Assembly: GCF_001411495.1 (NCBI RefSeq) | Contig: NZ_CP012981.1 | Location: 1,426,001-1,490,000 of the forward strand | DNA: 64,000 bases | Reading direction: 5' to 3' | Source: Burkholderia cepacia ATCC 25416 | GTDB taxonomy: Bacteria; Pseudomonadota; Gammaproteobacteria; Burkholderiales; Burkholderiaceae | In this document: positions 39,402 through 48,600 of the stretch, piece after piece | Position numbering within the stretch: the stretch's first letter is position 1 | Layout: each line of letters starts with the position of its first letter | The notes under the pieces: generated by a model | What the model saw: only the letters and a program-made list of their open reading frames with translations | Databases searched by the model: none | What the model was told of the DNA's origin: nothing | Program-made: the position numbers and the translations under genes

Positions 39402-40139
39402 ATGACCGCTACCCGATTCGTGGCGCGCGCCCGTGCGCGTCGCCCGCTCGTCCGCGCGCTGGCCGCGTGTGCGCTGTCGCTCGGCATCCCGCTTGCCGCG
39501 CAGGCCGCGGCGCTCACACCCGAACAGACCGTCGACGTTTATCTGGGCGCCATCGTCAACAACGACGCGGCGAAGGTCGAGCAATTCAACGACACGGTGC
39601 GCGAGACAGCCGATCCGAAGGAGGCCCGGAACATGCTGCTGCCGGCCGACATGTACGGCGACATGCGCGAACAGATGCTCGGGCAGACGCTGGCATTGAT
39701 GTCGGAATCCGCGCGCGAAGCGCTGGCGCCGTCGCTCGACTCGATGCTGGTCGCGTACACGGGCGCGTTGCGGCGATCGCAATGCAACGTCACCGGCGTC
39801 AAGCGCACGCCGGGTGCAGGCGGGAAGGGGCAGGAACGCGCCACGGTCAGTTTCGAGTGCAAGGTGGCCGACGTCACGCCGCCGGGCGACGCGGCCACGA
39901 AAGCGCGCGCGAACGCGAAAACCGACCAGCAGCGCTTCGCGGCTGTCAGGACGACGTTCACGGACGTGGCGCGCGCGTTCAACGACGCCCCGGTCAGCCG
40001 GCGCATCAAGGGGCAGGTGGAGATGGTCGGTTCGGACAGCAAGGGCTGGACGACCGACAGCCCCGAAAGCCTGCTGAAGCCCGTCGTCGATGCGCTGTCC
40101 GGCCCGGTTGTCGCGGCGGTCGCCGCCAGCCAGCAATGA
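39402..40139 (+). CDS. Exported protein of unknown function, paralogue 1
   Basis: The 245-residue protein has a signal peptide (about residues 1-35, ending LAAQAAA) and no transmembrane helix after it. I do not recognise the family. The mature start LTPEQTVDVYLGAIVNNDAAKVEQFND and the later segments SQCNVTGV, VSFECKVADV and KGQVEMVGSDSKGW have clear counterparts in the next gene, and both proteins keep two cysteines (here about residues 127 and 150), a possible disulfide. The ATG follows gagagaggg at some distance. The next frame starts inside its stop codon, so both are probably made from one message. A periplasmic role is inferred from the signal peptide only. Confidence 0.8.
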   Translation: MTATRFVARARARRPLVRALAACALSLGIPLAAQAAALTPEQTVDVYLGAIVNNDAAKVEQFNDTVRETADPKEARNMLLPADMYGDMREQMLGQTLALMSESAREALAPSLDSMLVAYTGALRRSQCNVTGVKRTPGAGGKGQERATVSFECKVADVTPPGDAATKARANAKTDQQRFAAVRTTFTDVARAFNDAPVSRRIKGQVEMVGSDSKGWTTDSPESLLKPVVDALSGPVVAAVAASQQ

Positions 40140-40930
40140 GGCTGCCGCGCCGGCCCGATCGATTCGATACCGACATGACCCGACCGATGGACGTTTCCCT
40201 TCATGCGCGCCGCGGCGCGCGTTTTCCGTTGTTCCGCGCGACGCGCGCGGCCGTGCTGTCCGCGCTCGTCGCGGGCGGTGCCGCGCACGCGGCGGTGCTG
40301 ACGCCCGAGCAGACCACCGATCTGTATCTCGGCACCTTCGTCAACGGCGACGTCGCCAAGGCGGCGCAGTTCAACGATGCCATGCGCACGCGCTTCGACG
40401 GCAAGGACGCACTCGACGTCGCGGCGATCCCGAAGCTCGGCGACACGATGCGCGACAACATGATCGCCGCGCTGCTGTCGAAGATGCCGACCAGGTCTCG
40501 CGCGGCATTGCGCGAACCGATCAGCGCGTCGATCACGTCGTATCAGCATGTGCTGGCCCGTTCCGAATGCAAGGCGACCGGCTCGACGCAGAAGCCGAAC
40601 GAGTACGTGGCGGGCGAATCGATCGCGACGGTCGATTTTTCGTGCCATGTCGTCGACGTGGAGCCCGGCGTAAAGGCGCTGAAGGAGAAGCTGGGCAACC
40701 CGCGCCTGAAGACCGACAAGGCCCGGACGGCCTTCCTCGCCGCGTTTTTCTCGGGCATGGCGCGCGTCTACGACGAGGCACCGATGGGCCGCCCCGTGAC
40801 GGGGCAGGTCGATCTCTACGGCACGAACGAGAAGGGCTGGCTCACGGGTTCTCCGGGTGACGTGCTGTCGCCGCTGGTTGATGCGTTGCTGGGGCCGATC
40901 GGCTCGGCGGGCGGAGAAGCCGACAAGTAA
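40136..40930 (+). CDS. Exported protein of unknown function, paralogue 2
   Basis: This is a tandem paralogue of the preceding gene, with LTPEQTTDLYLGTFVNGDVAK, SECKATGS, VDFSCHVVDV and TGQVDLYGTNEKGW aligned in the same order. The two cysteines are conserved. The signal peptide runs from RATRAAVLSALVAGGAAHAA. The start is uncertain: an ATG at 40136 overlaps the stop of paralogue 1 (ATGA), while ATGs at 40175 and 40187 would give a shorter and more normal signal peptide. None has a good ribosome site. The function is unknown. Confidence 0.75.
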   Translation: MRLPRRPDRFDTDMTRPMDVSLHARRGARFPLFRATRAAVLSALVAGGAAHAAVLTPEQTTDLYLGTFVNGDVAKAAQFNDAMRTRFDGKDALDVAAIPKLGDTMRDNMIAALLSKMPTRSRAALREPISASITSYQHVLARSECKATGSTQKPNEYVAGESIATVDFSCHVVDVEPGVKALKEKLGNPRLKTDKARTAFLAAFFSGMARVYDEAPMGRPVTGQVDLYGTNEKGWLTGSPGDVLSPLVDALLGPIGSAGGEADK

Positions 40931-40992
40931 GCGACGCGATCCCGGCCGCTGCACATGGCCGGCATGCCGTGCATTCGAACGGGGAGTGAACG

Positions 40993-41823
40993 ATGAAGAT
41001 CCTCACGCGAGGGATGCTGGTTGTCGCGGTGGCCGTTTCGATGTGCGGAGCGGCTGTGGCGGGCGACAACGCCGCCGAGCCGGTCGCGCTGCCGGTTTCG
41101 CCGGCGGCGCACGCGGCCGTCGAGCGGCTGCTCGCCGATCTGCGCACGCGCTCGACACCGGACCAGTACGCGGCGGTGGCCGCCGCGATTCACGCGTCGC
41201 CGGCGCTGGCGGCGCAACTGGACGAACTGGTCGACGCCGGCCTGCTGACGCGCATCGCGGTCGACAGCGGCGAGCCCGCGCTCGGCAGGACGACCGGCGC
41301 GTTGCGCAACGGGAGCGTGTGGATCCTGACGCCGGCGTTCGTCGCGCAACAGGCGCCGCGGCGCCTGTTCGACGTCGTGCAGGACGACGACATCCTGCCG
41401 GACAACATGGTGTTCGCGCTCGGCTACATGGCATGGCGCGCGAAGCACGATGCCGACGTGAGCCGCGCGTCCGACGCGCTGCGGGCGTCGGACGACAGCG
41501 CGGACGCGAAGAAGCAGCGGTGGATCGACCTGAACACGCGGATCGACGCCGGCGGCTTCATCCAGGGCTGGAACGACACGGTGGACGCGGCCACGTTCCA
41601 GCAGGGCGGCCGATCGGTCAGCATCGTGCAGGCGGTGCAGATGATGATGAACCTGCGCTATCGCGGCCCGCTGATCACGGCGATCCGGGCGACGCCGCCG
41701 GCGCGCAAACTGCGGATCACCGGGCCGACGCTCGCGCTCGATGCGGACAACCTCGACGCGCTGGCATCCGCGCTCCAGACTTCCCCCGTCATCGACATCG
41801 AGCCGTTCAGCGCGGCGCGCTGA
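40993..41823 (+). CDS. Exported protein of unknown function
   Basis: The 276-residue protein begins with a signal peptide (about residues 1-23, ending AAVAG) and is otherwise soluble and alpha-helical in character. It has no recognisable motif and is not related in sequence to the two paralogues upstream, although it follows them by 62 bases on the same strand. GGFIQGWNDTVDAA and QAVQMMMNLRYRGPLI are its most protein-like conserved-looking segments. The start follows ggggagtgaacg. The location in the periplasm is inferred from the signal peptide. Confidence 0.75.
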   Translation: MKILTRGMLVVAVAVSMCGAAVAGDNAAEPVALPVSPAAHAAVERLLADLRTRSTPDQYAAVAAAIHASPALAAQLDELVDAGLLTRIAVDSGEPALGRTTGALRNGSVWILTPAFVAQQAPRRLFDVVQDDDILPDNMVFALGYMAWRAKHDADVSRASDALRASDDSADAKKQRWIDLNTRIDAGGFIQGWNDTVDAATFQQGGRSVSIVQAVQMMMNLRYRGPLITAIRATPPARKLRITGPTLALDADNLDALASALQTSPVIDIEPFSAAR

Positions 41824-41880
41824 CACGCGTCGCCGTGCGCCGGCGTCATGCCGCGGGGCGTGCCCGGCCGCGCCTCGCGA

Positions 41881-42669
41881 TCACCACCCGCCCCAGCGCG
41901 CCGCGAGCGCGGCGAGCACGGCCGCGCCGGCCGTCTCGGTGCGCAGCACGCGGGGCCCGAGCGACAGCGCGGTGAACCCGCGTGCGCGGGCCGCGTTTTC
42001 CTCGTCGGGCGACAGCCCGCCTTCCGGCCCGATCAGCAGCGTGACGGTTGCCGCAGGCGGCGCGTCGGGCAGCGACGCGAACGGGATGCTCGCGCGCGGC
42101 GACAGCAGCAGCCGCAGCTCGCCGTCGGCCGGTGCGGCCGGCAGCGTATCGAGCCACGCGTTGAAGCCGGCGATCTGCGCGACGTCGGGCACGCGGTTGC
42201 GCCCGCATTGTTCGCACGACGCGCGCACGACGCCGCGCCAGTGCGCGACGCGCTTGTCCGCGCGCTCGCCGGCGAGCTTCACGACGCCGCGCGCGGTCGA
42301 CAGCGGCACGACCGCGGCAACGCCGAGCTCGACGGCTTTCTCGATCACCCAGTCCATCTTGTCGCCGCCGGCGATGCCTTGTGCGAGCGTCACGCGATAA
42401 GGCGGCTCGGCTTCGGCCGGGTCGAACGTGTCGATCTGCGCGAGCGCGCTGCGCTTGTCGATCTCGACGAGCCGCGCGCGGTACTGGCCGCCGGTGCCGT
42501 CGAACAGCGCGAGCACGTCGCCGGGCTGCAGGCGCAGCACCTGCGCGTGGCGCGCGACATCGGCCGGCAACGCGAGCGTGGCGTCGGCGCGCAGTGCCGC
42601 GTCGACGAAAAAGCGCGGCACGGCCGCGGTGGTGGTGGCTTCGTTCATGCGTGTAGCGGTTGGGGTCAT
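41881..42669 (-). CDS. rsmE: 16S rRNA (uracil-1498-N3) methyltransferase
   Basis: RsmE methylates U1498 of 16S rRNA with S-adenosylmethionine and belongs to the SPOUT (knotted) family. The frame shows PRFFVDAALRADATLALP at the N-terminal PUA-like domain, DKMDWVIEKAVELGV in the middle and the knot motif LLIGPEGGLSPDEE with LGPRVLRTETAGA at the C-terminus. The ATG chosen overlaps the stop of the VOC gene (ATGA) and gives 262 residues; a second ATG at 42648 gives 255 residues and is equally close to the conserved start. It converges on the exported protein gene. Confidence 0.94.
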   Translation of the reverse strand: MTPTATRMNEATTTAAVPRFFVDAALRADATLALPADVARHAQVLRLQPGDVLALFDGTGGQYRARLVEIDKRSALAQIDTFDPAEAEPPYRVTLAQGIAGGDKMDWVIEKAVELGVAAVVPLSTARGVVKLAGERADKRVAHWRGVVRASCEQCGRNRVPDVAQIAGFNAWLDTLPAAPADGELRLLLSPRASIPFASLPDAPPAATVTLLIGPEGGLSPDEENAARARGFTALSLGPRVLRTETAGAAVLAALAARWGGW

Positions 42670-43082
42670 GCGTCGAGACGGCGCCCGAGCGCCCATCGGT
42701 AGCCGTCGAGATCCTCGATCTGCGCGAACCGGTCGCCCCAGAACTGGTCCTGCGGCGGGCTCAGCGATTTCGCGCCCGCGTCGAGCGCGCGCTGCCAGGT
42801 GGCGTCGACGTCGTCGACATACAGGTAGAACGACTGCGGCGCGGTGGCGTTCGCGCTCTTCGGCGTGAGTGCGGTCGAGCCGAACGCACCCTCGGGCGCG
42901 AACATCACGATCAGCTGGCCGCGGTAGGCCATCTCGACGTGCATGATCGCGCCGTCCTCGTCGTGCACGTCGCGCAGCTCGAAGCCGAATGCGGCCTTGA
43001 AGAAATCGATGGCCGCGCGCGCGTTGCGTACGGCCAGGTAGGGTGTCAACCAAGGCACGTTGGCCGGACGTGGATCGGTCAT
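42666..43082 (-). CDS. VOC-family (glyoxalase/PhnB-like) protein
   Basis: The 138-residue protein has the vicinal-oxygen-chelate fold pattern in PYLAVRNARAAIDFFKAAFGFE, ghAEMAY-type strand MHVEMAYRGQLIVM, and the paired second half FYLYVDDVDATWQRALDAGAK with a final RFAQIEDLDGYRWALG. It resembles PhnB/DUF1428-like single-domain proteins whose substrates are mostly unknown. The start is set by aggagattttc just before ATG at 43082. Stop-start overlap with rsmE suggests cotranscription. Confidence 0.85.
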   Translation of the reverse strand: MTDPRPANVPWLTPYLAVRNARAAIDFFKAAFGFELRDVHDEDGAIMHVEMAYRGQLIVMFAPEGAFGSTALTPKSANATAPQSFYLYVDDVDATWQRALDAGAKSLSPPQDQFWGDRFAQIEDLDGYRWALGRRLDA

Positions 43083-43241
43083 GAAAATCTCCTGTGTGGG
43101 CGCTTCGGCGCTTGCGCTGATTCCATGCTTCGGCGTTCGTTCAGGGGGCGGCGCGGCGTCCGGGGCGGCTCGCCCCGTGCCGCACGTCACGCATTTTGCG
43201 AAGACACGACGGGAAAGCGGAGCGAGGCGCCGCGCCGACGC

Positions 43242-44099
43242 TCAGCGGCGAACGCCCAGTGTATCGCGCAGCGCGCGCGGCAGGGCAAAGAGGGACGCAT
43301 GCAGCCGGGCGTCGTAGTAGCGCAAACCCTGGACGCGGCGGGCGGCGAGCCGCTCGTCGACGTCGTGCGCGAACAGCGCGGCCGCGTCGAGCGTGTCGCT
43401 CGCGATCGCCATCAGCCACTGCGAGCCGTACAGCGGCACGTGCGCGGACAACGGATCGACGACCGAGAAGCTCGCGCGCAGGTCGTCGAGCAGCGCGGCG
43501 ATGCGCGCCGTGTGGAACAGCGGCGAGCCGAGGTGCATCGAGATCGCGCCGCACGGCGTGAGGATCCGCTTGAGTCGCGCGTAGAACTCGCGCGTATAGA
43601 GGCCGGCCGCCGGCGAATCGGGCGGCGTGAGGTCGAACACGACGAGATCGAAGTGCTCGACGGTCGACGTGACGAAATGCGCGGCGTCGCCGATCACGAC
43701 CTCGACGCGCGGATCGTCGAGCGCGCCCTGGTGTACGTCGTCGAGATAACGACGTGCCATGCCGACCACCTCGTCGTCGAGCTCCGCGACGACGATCCGC
43801 TCGATGCATGCGTGCTTGAGCAACTGGCGCGCCGCGCCGCCGTCGCCGCCGCCGAGCACGAGCGCCTTCCTCGGGCACGGATGCGCGAGCGCGGCCGGGT
43901 GCGTCATGCACTCGTGATACACGTATTCGTCGCCGACCGACGTCATCGGCCGGCCGTCGAGCGTAAACAGGCGGCCGAGCTGCGGCGTTTCCCAGACTTC
44001 GATCTGCTGGTGCGGCGACGCGACGTGCGCGAGCCGACGGGCGTTCGGGAAGCCGTACGCGGCGTCGGGCGTGGGATGAAAGAGAAGGGTCGTGCTCAC
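43242..44099 (-). CDS. speE: Spermidine-synthase-like aminopropyltransferase
   Basis: The 285-residue protein has the polyamine-synthase fold: QIEVWETPQLGRLFTLDG (N-terminal beta domain), YHECMTHPAALAHP, the S-adenosyl-binding loop LVLGGGDGGAARQLLKH (about residues 80-96) and DLVVFDLTPPDSPAAGLYTREFY-type active-site region with the catalytic aspartate (about residues 153-175). The expected reaction is transfer of an aminopropyl group from decarboxylated S-adenosylmethionine to putrescine. The start is GTG, just before STTLLFHPTPDA; upstream ATGs add arginine-rich sequence that overlaps the tkt leader. It is divergent from tkt. Confidence 0.87.
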   Translation of the reverse strand: MSTTLLFHPTPDAAYGFPNARRLAHVASPHQQIEVWETPQLGRLFTLDGRPMTSVGDEYVYHECMTHPAALAHPCPRKALVLGGGDGGAARQLLKHACIERIVVAELDDEVVGMARRYLDDVHQGALDDPRVEVVIGDAAHFVTSTVEHFDLVVFDLTPPDSPAAGLYTREFYARLKRILTPCGAISMHLGSPLFHTARIAALLDDLRASFSVVDPLSAHVPLYGSQWLMAIASDTLDAAALFAHDVDERLAARRVQGLRYYDARLHASLFALPRALRDTLGVRR

Positions 44100-44210
44100 G
44101 GGCGGGCCGCCAGGGCAGGGAGTTCCGACGTCTGAATTATAGGAGGCGGGCGGTTTGACGGAAAACCGTGCCGGAACACTACGCGCCGACAAGGGAAATG
44201 TCAGGCCATC

Positions 44211-44219
44211 TGTTAAAAT
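44211..44219 (+). promoter_or_regulatory. Extended -10 promoter element for tkt
   Basis: The sequence tgttaaaat combines an extended -10 (TGN) with taaaat (44214-44219). The -35 position is poor, as is usual for extended -10 promoters. It lies about 140 bases before the tkt ATG. Confidence 0.42.
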
Positions 44220-44358
44220 GACGAGCTTTGCAGCCTCGTCCGTAGGCTCCGTCCGCTTCGCGTCCGTCAGGCGCCGCACCGCGCGCCGGGAACGATCGAC
44301 GCCCGAGCTTCCGGATGCCGCCGTGCCCCGTTTCCTCGACTCGTTCTCCGGACTCGAC

Positions 44359-46386
44359 ATGACGACTTCGTCTCCCGCCTCCACCACCCTGATGGCCAAC
44401 GCGATCCGCGCGCTCGCGATGGACGCCGTCCAGCAAGCGAACTCCGGCCACCCCGGCATGCCGATGGGCATGGCCGAAATCGGCGTCGCGCTCTGGTCGC
44501 GCCACCTGAAGCACAACCCGACGAACCCGCACTGGGCGGACCGCGACCGCTTCGTGCTGTCGAACGGCCATGGCTCGATGCTGCTGTACTCGCTGCTGCA
44601 CCTGACCGGCTACGACCTGCCGATGGAAGAGCTGAAGAACTTCCGCCAGCTGCACTCGAAGACGCCGGGCCACCCGGAATACGGCATCACGCCGGGCGTC
44701 GAGACGACCACCGGCCCGCTCGGCCAGGGTCTCGCGAACGCGGTCGGCATGGCGCTCGGCGAAGCGCTGATGGCCGACGAGTTCAACCGTGACGGCGCGA
44801 AGATCGTCGATCACCACACGTACGTGTTCCTCGGCGACGGCTGCCTGATGGAAGGCATCTCGCACGAAGCCTGCTCGCTCGCCGGCACGCTGAAGCTGAA
44901 CAAGCTGATCGCGCTGTACGACGACAACGGCATCTCGATCGACGGCGACGTCGTGAACTGGTTCCACGACGACACCCCGAAGCGCTTCGAAGCCTACGGC
45001 TGGAACGTGATCCCGAACGTGAACGGCCATGACGTCGACGCGGTCGACGCGGCCATCGCGAAGGCGAAGCTGTCGGACAAGCCGACGCTGATCTGCTGCA
45101 AGACGGTGATCGGCCAGGGCGCGGCGACCAAGGCCGGCGGCCACGACGTGCACGGCGCGGCGCTCGGCGCGGAAGAAATCGCGAAGACGCGCGAAGCGCT
45201 CGGCTGGAAGTGGGAGCCGTTCGTGATCCCGCAGGAAGTCTACGCGGCATGGGATGCGAAGGAAGCGGGCAAGCGCGCCGAAACCGAATGGGACGCGACG
45301 TTCGCCGCCTATCGCGCGAAGTTCCCGGCAGAAGCCGCCGAATTCGAGCGCCGGATGGCCAACAAGCTGCCGGCCGACTGGGCTGAAAAGGCCGCGGCGA
45401 TCATCGCCGGCGCGAACGAGCGCGCCGAGACGGTTGCGACCCGCAAGGCGTCGCAGCAGGCGATCGAAGGGCTGGCTGCCGCGCTGCCGGAGCTGCTCGG
45501 CGGCTCGGCCGACCTGACCGGCTCGAACCTGACCAACTGGAAGGCGTCGAAGGCCGTCCGCGCGAATCCGGAAGGCCCGGGCGTCGTGCTGGGCAACCAC
45601 ATCAACTACGGCGTGCGCGAATTCGGCATGAGCGCCGCGATCAACGGCCTCGCGCTGCACGGCGGCCACAAGCCGTTCGGCGGCACGTTCCTGACGTTCT
45701 CCGACTACAGCCGCAACGCGCTGCGCGTGGCCGCGCTGATGAAGGTGCCGTCGATCTTCGTGTTCACGCACGATTCGATCGGCCTCGGCGAAGACGGTCC
45801 GACGCACCAGTCGATCGAGCACGTGTCGAGCCTGCGCCTGATCCCGAACCACGACGTGTGGCGTCCGGCCGACACGGTCGAGACGGCCGTCGCGTGGACC
45901 CACGCGGTCGCCGCCGACCGTCCGTCGAGCCTGATCTTCAGCCGCCAGAACCTGGCATTCAACCCGCGTACCGATGCGCAGATCGCGAACATCGACAAGG
46001 GCGGCTACGTGCTGAAGGACTGGGACGAAGAGATCGTCGCGCGCAAGATCATCCTGATCGCGACGGGCTCGGAAGTCGAACTCGCGATGAAGGCCGTCGA
46101 GCCGCTCGCGCAGCAAGGCATCGCGGCACGCGTCGTGTCGATGCCGTCGACCAACGTGTTCGACCGCCAGGACGCCGAATACCGTGAACGCGTGCTGCCG
46201 CACGGCGTGCGCCGTGTCGCGATCGAAGCGGGCGTGACCGCGTTCTGGCACAAGTACGTCGGCCTCGAAGGCGGCGTCGTCGGGATCGACACGTTCGGCG
46301 AATCGGCACCGGCCGGCGTACTGTTCAAGTACTTCGGCTTCACCGTCGAGCACGTCGTCGAGACCGCCAAGGCCGTGCTGGCCTAA
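44359..46386 (+). CDS. tkt: Transketolase
   Basis: Transketolase moves two-carbon ketol units between sugar phosphates in the pentose phosphate and Calvin pathways using thiamine diphosphate. The 675-residue protein shows the N-terminal [19 protein letters not shown], the cofactor motif [19 protein letters not shown], the [14 protein letters not shown] motif (about residues 470-483) and the C-terminal [13 protein letters not shown]. The start is [24 protein letters not shown]; earlier ATGs add an unconserved arginine-rich stretch. gapA follows 86 bases later, and a GC-rich hairpin (46395-46424) lies between them. Confidence 0.97.
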   Translation: MTTSSPASTTLMANAIRALAMDAVQQANSGHPGMPMGMAEIGVALWSRHLKHNPTNPHWADRDRFVLSNGHGSMLLYSLLHLTGYDLPMEELKNFRQLHSKTPGHPEYGITPGVETTTGPLGQGLANAVGMALGEALMADEFNRDGAKIVDHHTYVFLGDGCLMEGISHEACSLAGTLKLNKLIALYDDNGISIDGDVVNWFHDDTPKRFEAYGWNVIPNVNGHDVDAVDAAIAKAKLSDKPTLICCKTVIGQGAATKAGGHDVHGAALGAEEIAKTREALGWKWEPFVIPQEVYAAWDAKEAGKRAETEWDATFAAYRAKFPAEAAEFERRMANKLPADWAEKAAAIIAGANERAETVATRKASQQAIEGLAAALPELLGGSADLTGSNLTNWKASKAVRANPEGPGVVLGNHINYGVREFGMSAAINGLALHGGHKPFGGTFLTFSDYSRNALRVAALMKVPSIFVFTHDSIGLGEDGPTHQSIEHVSSLRLIPNHDVWRPADTVETAVAWTHAVAADRPSSLIFSRQNLAFNPRTDAQIANIDKGGYVLKDWDEEIVARKIILIATGSEVELAMKAVEPLAQQGIAARVVSMPSTNVFDRQDAEYRERVLPHGVRRVAIEAGVTAFWHKYVGLEGGVVGIDTFGESAPAGVLFKYFGFTVEHVVETAKAVLA

Positions 46387-46394
46387 AGACATAC

Positions 46395-46424
46395 GCGACG
46401 CGCGCCGCCCCTCGCGCGCGTCGC
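46395..46424 (+). other. Hairpin between tkt and gapA
   Basis: A 10-bp perfect stem, gcgacgcgcg (46395-46404) with cgcgcgtcgc (46415-46424), closes a ten-base loop. There is no T-tract directly after it (a run of six T occurs 22 bases later). It may set the ratio of the two transcripts by partial termination or by RNA processing. Confidence 0.4.
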
Positions 46425-46472
46425 ACGTGAAGCTGCACGAAACGAATTTTTTCAGCCATCAGGAGATAGACC

Positions 46473-47483
46473 ATGACGATTCGCGTCGCAATCAACGGCT
46501 ACGGCCGTATCGGCCGCAACACGCTGCGCGCGTTCTATGAAAACGGCAAGAAGCACGATCTCGAGATCGTCGCGATCAACGACCTGGGCGATGCGAAGAC
46601 CAACGCGCACCTGACCCAGTACGACACCGCGCACGGCAAGTTCCCGGGCGAAGTGTCGGTCGACGGCGATTACCTCGTCGTGAACGGCGACAAGATCCGC
46701 GTGCTGGCGAACCGCAACCCGGCAGAACTGCCGTGGGGCGAGCTGGGCGTCGACGTCGTGATGGAATGCACGGGCTTCTTCACGACGAAGGAAAAGGCGA
46801 GCGCGCACCTGAAGGGCGGCGCGAAGAAGGTCATCATCTCGGCACCGGGCGGCAAGGACGTCGACGCGACGATCGTCTACGGCGTGAACCACGACGTGCT
46901 GAAGGCCGAGCACACCGTCATCTCGAACGCATCGTGCACGACGAACTGCCTCGCGCCGCTCGTCAAGCCGCTGAACGACAAGATCGGCCTCGAAACCGGC
47001 CTGATGACGACGATCCACGCTTACACCAACGACCAGGTGCTGACGGACGTCTATCACGAAGACCTCCGCCGCGCGCGTTCGGCTACCCACAGCCAGATCC
47101 CGACGAAGACGGGCGCCGCTTCGGCCGTCGGCCTCGTGCTGCCGGAACTGAACGGCAAGCTCGACGGTTACGCGATCCGCGTCCCGACGATCAACGTGTC
47201 GATCGTCGACCTGTCGTTCATCGCGAAGCGCGACACGACGGTCGAGGAAGTCAACGCGATCATGAAGGAAGCATCGGAAGGCGCGCTGAAGGGCATCCTC
47301 GGCTACAACGACGCACCGCTGGTGTCGATCGACTTCAACCACAACCCGGCTTCGTCGACGTTCGACGCAACGCTGACCAAGGTGTCGGGCCGCCTCGTGA
47401 AGGTGTCGAGCTGGTACGACAACGAGTGGGGTTTCTCGAACCGCATGCTGGATACGGCTGTCGCATTCGCGAACGCGAAGTAA
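46473..47483 (+). CDS. gapA: Glyceraldehyde-3-phosphate dehydrogenase
   Basis: This glycolytic enzyme oxidises glyceraldehyde 3-phosphate to 1,3-bisphosphoglycerate with NAD+. The 336-residue protein has the NAD-binding start [17 protein letters not shown], Asn rather than a bulky residue in AINDLGD, and the active site [14 protein letters not shown] (catalytic Cys near residue 154), followed by the catalytic His in the [10 protein letters not shown] segment. The ATG follows caggagatag. A strong terminator is placed 50 bases downstream. Together with tkt it forms a central-carbon pair. Confidence 0.98.
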   Translation: MTIRVAINGYGRIGRNTLRAFYENGKKHDLEIVAINDLGDAKTNAHLTQYDTAHGKFPGEVSVDGDYLVVNGDKIRVLANRNPAELPWGELGVDVVMECTGFFTTKEKASAHLKGGAKKVIISAPGGKDVDATIVYGVNHDVLKAEHTVISNASCTTNCLAPLVKPLNDKIGLETGLMTTIHAYTNDQVLTDVYHEDLRRARSATHSQIPTKTGAASAVGLVLPELNGKLDGYAIRVPTINVSIVDLSFIAKRDTTVEEVNAIMKEASEGALKGILGYNDAPLVSIDFNHNPASSTFDATLTKVSGRLVKVSSWYDNEWGFSNRMLDTAVAFANAK

Positions 47484-47531
47484 TCCCGTACGTTGCGCGG
47501 CCGCCGCAAGGCGGCCGGCGTGGCGAACGAG

Positions 47532-47560
47532 CCCGGCCCGGTTTTCCGGCCGGGTTTTTT
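47532..47560 (+). terminator. Rho-independent terminator of gapA
   Basis: The arms cccggcccgg (47532-47541) and ccggccggg (47546-47554) pair with one bulged base around a tttt loop, followed by six T residues. It overlaps the end of the convergent LysR gene. Confidence 0.9.
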
Positions 47561-48449
47561 ATTGCCCGGCGTTCGCCGTCACGTGTTCGAGCGCGTCGAC
47601 GAACGCACGCTTCAGTGGGCTGTCGAGATCGGTCCACGCGAGGCCGATACCGGTGCGGTGCCCTGCCAGGTCGAGCGGCCGCGCGAGCACGTTCGGCGGC
47701 AGCGCGCTGGCAGCCTCCGCCGGCATCAGCCCGATTCCCATCCCCGCCGCGACGAGCGCGAGCATCGTCGTGAACTCCCCGAACTCCTGTGCGATCTCGA
47801 GCGTCGTGCCCGCGCGGCTCAGCGCGAGCAGCATGTCGTCGTGAAAGCCCGGCGCGTAGCGGCGCGCGAGCACGAACGCGGGCTGGCCGCGCAGCGCGGC
47901 CGGCGGGATGGCGTCGTGCGCGGCGAGCGGATGGTCGAGCGGCAGCGCGACGACGAAGCCTTCCTCGAGCACCACGCGCGTGTCGATGCCCGCATACGCG
48001 GCCGGCAGCCGGATCATCCCGAAATCGATCCGCCGGTCGCGCAGCGCGGCGACCTGGTCGGGCGTCGGCATGTCCTTCAGTTCGAGCGTGATCAGCGGAT
48101 AACGCTCGCGCATCGTGCGCAGCACGGCCGGCAGCAGCGCGGGCAGCACCGACGACACGAACGCTATCCGCAGCGTGCCGATTTCGCCGCGGCTCGACAG
48201 CCGCGCCATCTGTTCCGCGCGCGCGGCCTGCTGCAGCGTGGCACGCGCCTCGGGCAGGAACACGCGCCCGGTATCGCTCAGTTCGACCTTGTGGCGGTCG
48301 CGCTCGAACAGGCGTGCGCCGAGTTCTTCCTCGAGCGCCTTGATCTGCATGCTCAGCGCGGGCTGCACGATGAACAGGCGCTGCGCGGCGCGCCCGAAAT
48401 GCAGTTCTTCCGCGAGCGTGACGAAGGCGCGCAATTGCTTGAGTTCCAT
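47559..48449 (-). CDS. LysR-family regulator of the idonate/ketogluconate-type operon
   Basis: The 296-residue protein has an N-terminal winged helix (LRAFVTLAEELHFGRAAQRLFIVQPALSMQIKALE, given here as two runs from residue 5 to 39) and a LysR substrate domain from about residue 90. It is transcribed divergently from the SDR-MFS-dehydrogenase operon and should control it. The spacer contains a dyad with T-N11-A geometry at 48471-48493. The effector is unknown; a sugar acid is likely by context. Confidence 0.9.
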   Translation of the reverse strand: MELKQLRAFVTLAEELHFGRAAQRLFIVQPALSMQIKALEEELGARLFERDRHKVELSDTGRVFLPEARATLQQAARAEQMARLSSRGEIGTLRIAFVSSVLPALLPAVLRTMRERYPLITLELKDMPTPDQVAALRDRRIDFGMIRLPAAYAGIDTRVVLEEGFVVALPLDHPLAAHDAIPPAALRGQPAFVLARRYAPGFHDDMLLALSRAGTTLEIAQEFGEFTTMLALVAAGMGIGLMPAEAASALPPNVLARPLDLAGHRTGIGLAWTDLDSPLKRAFVDALEHVTANAGQ

Positions 48450-48470
48450 GGGCGGCGGGCAGGCGTGAGC

Positions 48471-48493
48471 GGTAATCAGATTTCATGATAACC
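48471..48493. promoter_or_regulatory. Dyad in the LysR/SDR divergent spacer (likely LysR operator)
   Basis: The arms ggtaatca (48471-48478) and tgataacc (48486-48493) are complementary at seven of eight positions, seven bases apart. The inner part satisfies the T-N11-A rule of LysR binding sites (T at 48476, A at 48488). It lies 22 bases upstream of the LysR start codon. Confidence 0.5.
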
Positions 48494-48600
48494 GGATCAA
48501 AAAAGACCATTGGCGCGGTGCCCGGCCGGCGGCCGAAGATACCGTCAACGCGAGACCGGCCGCGATGGGCCGCCGGCTCGACTGGCACGAGGAGACACGC

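Noticed and set aside
46395..46424. The tkt-gapA hairpin as a terminator
   Set aside because: No T-tract follows directly; it is reported only as a hairpin of unknown role.
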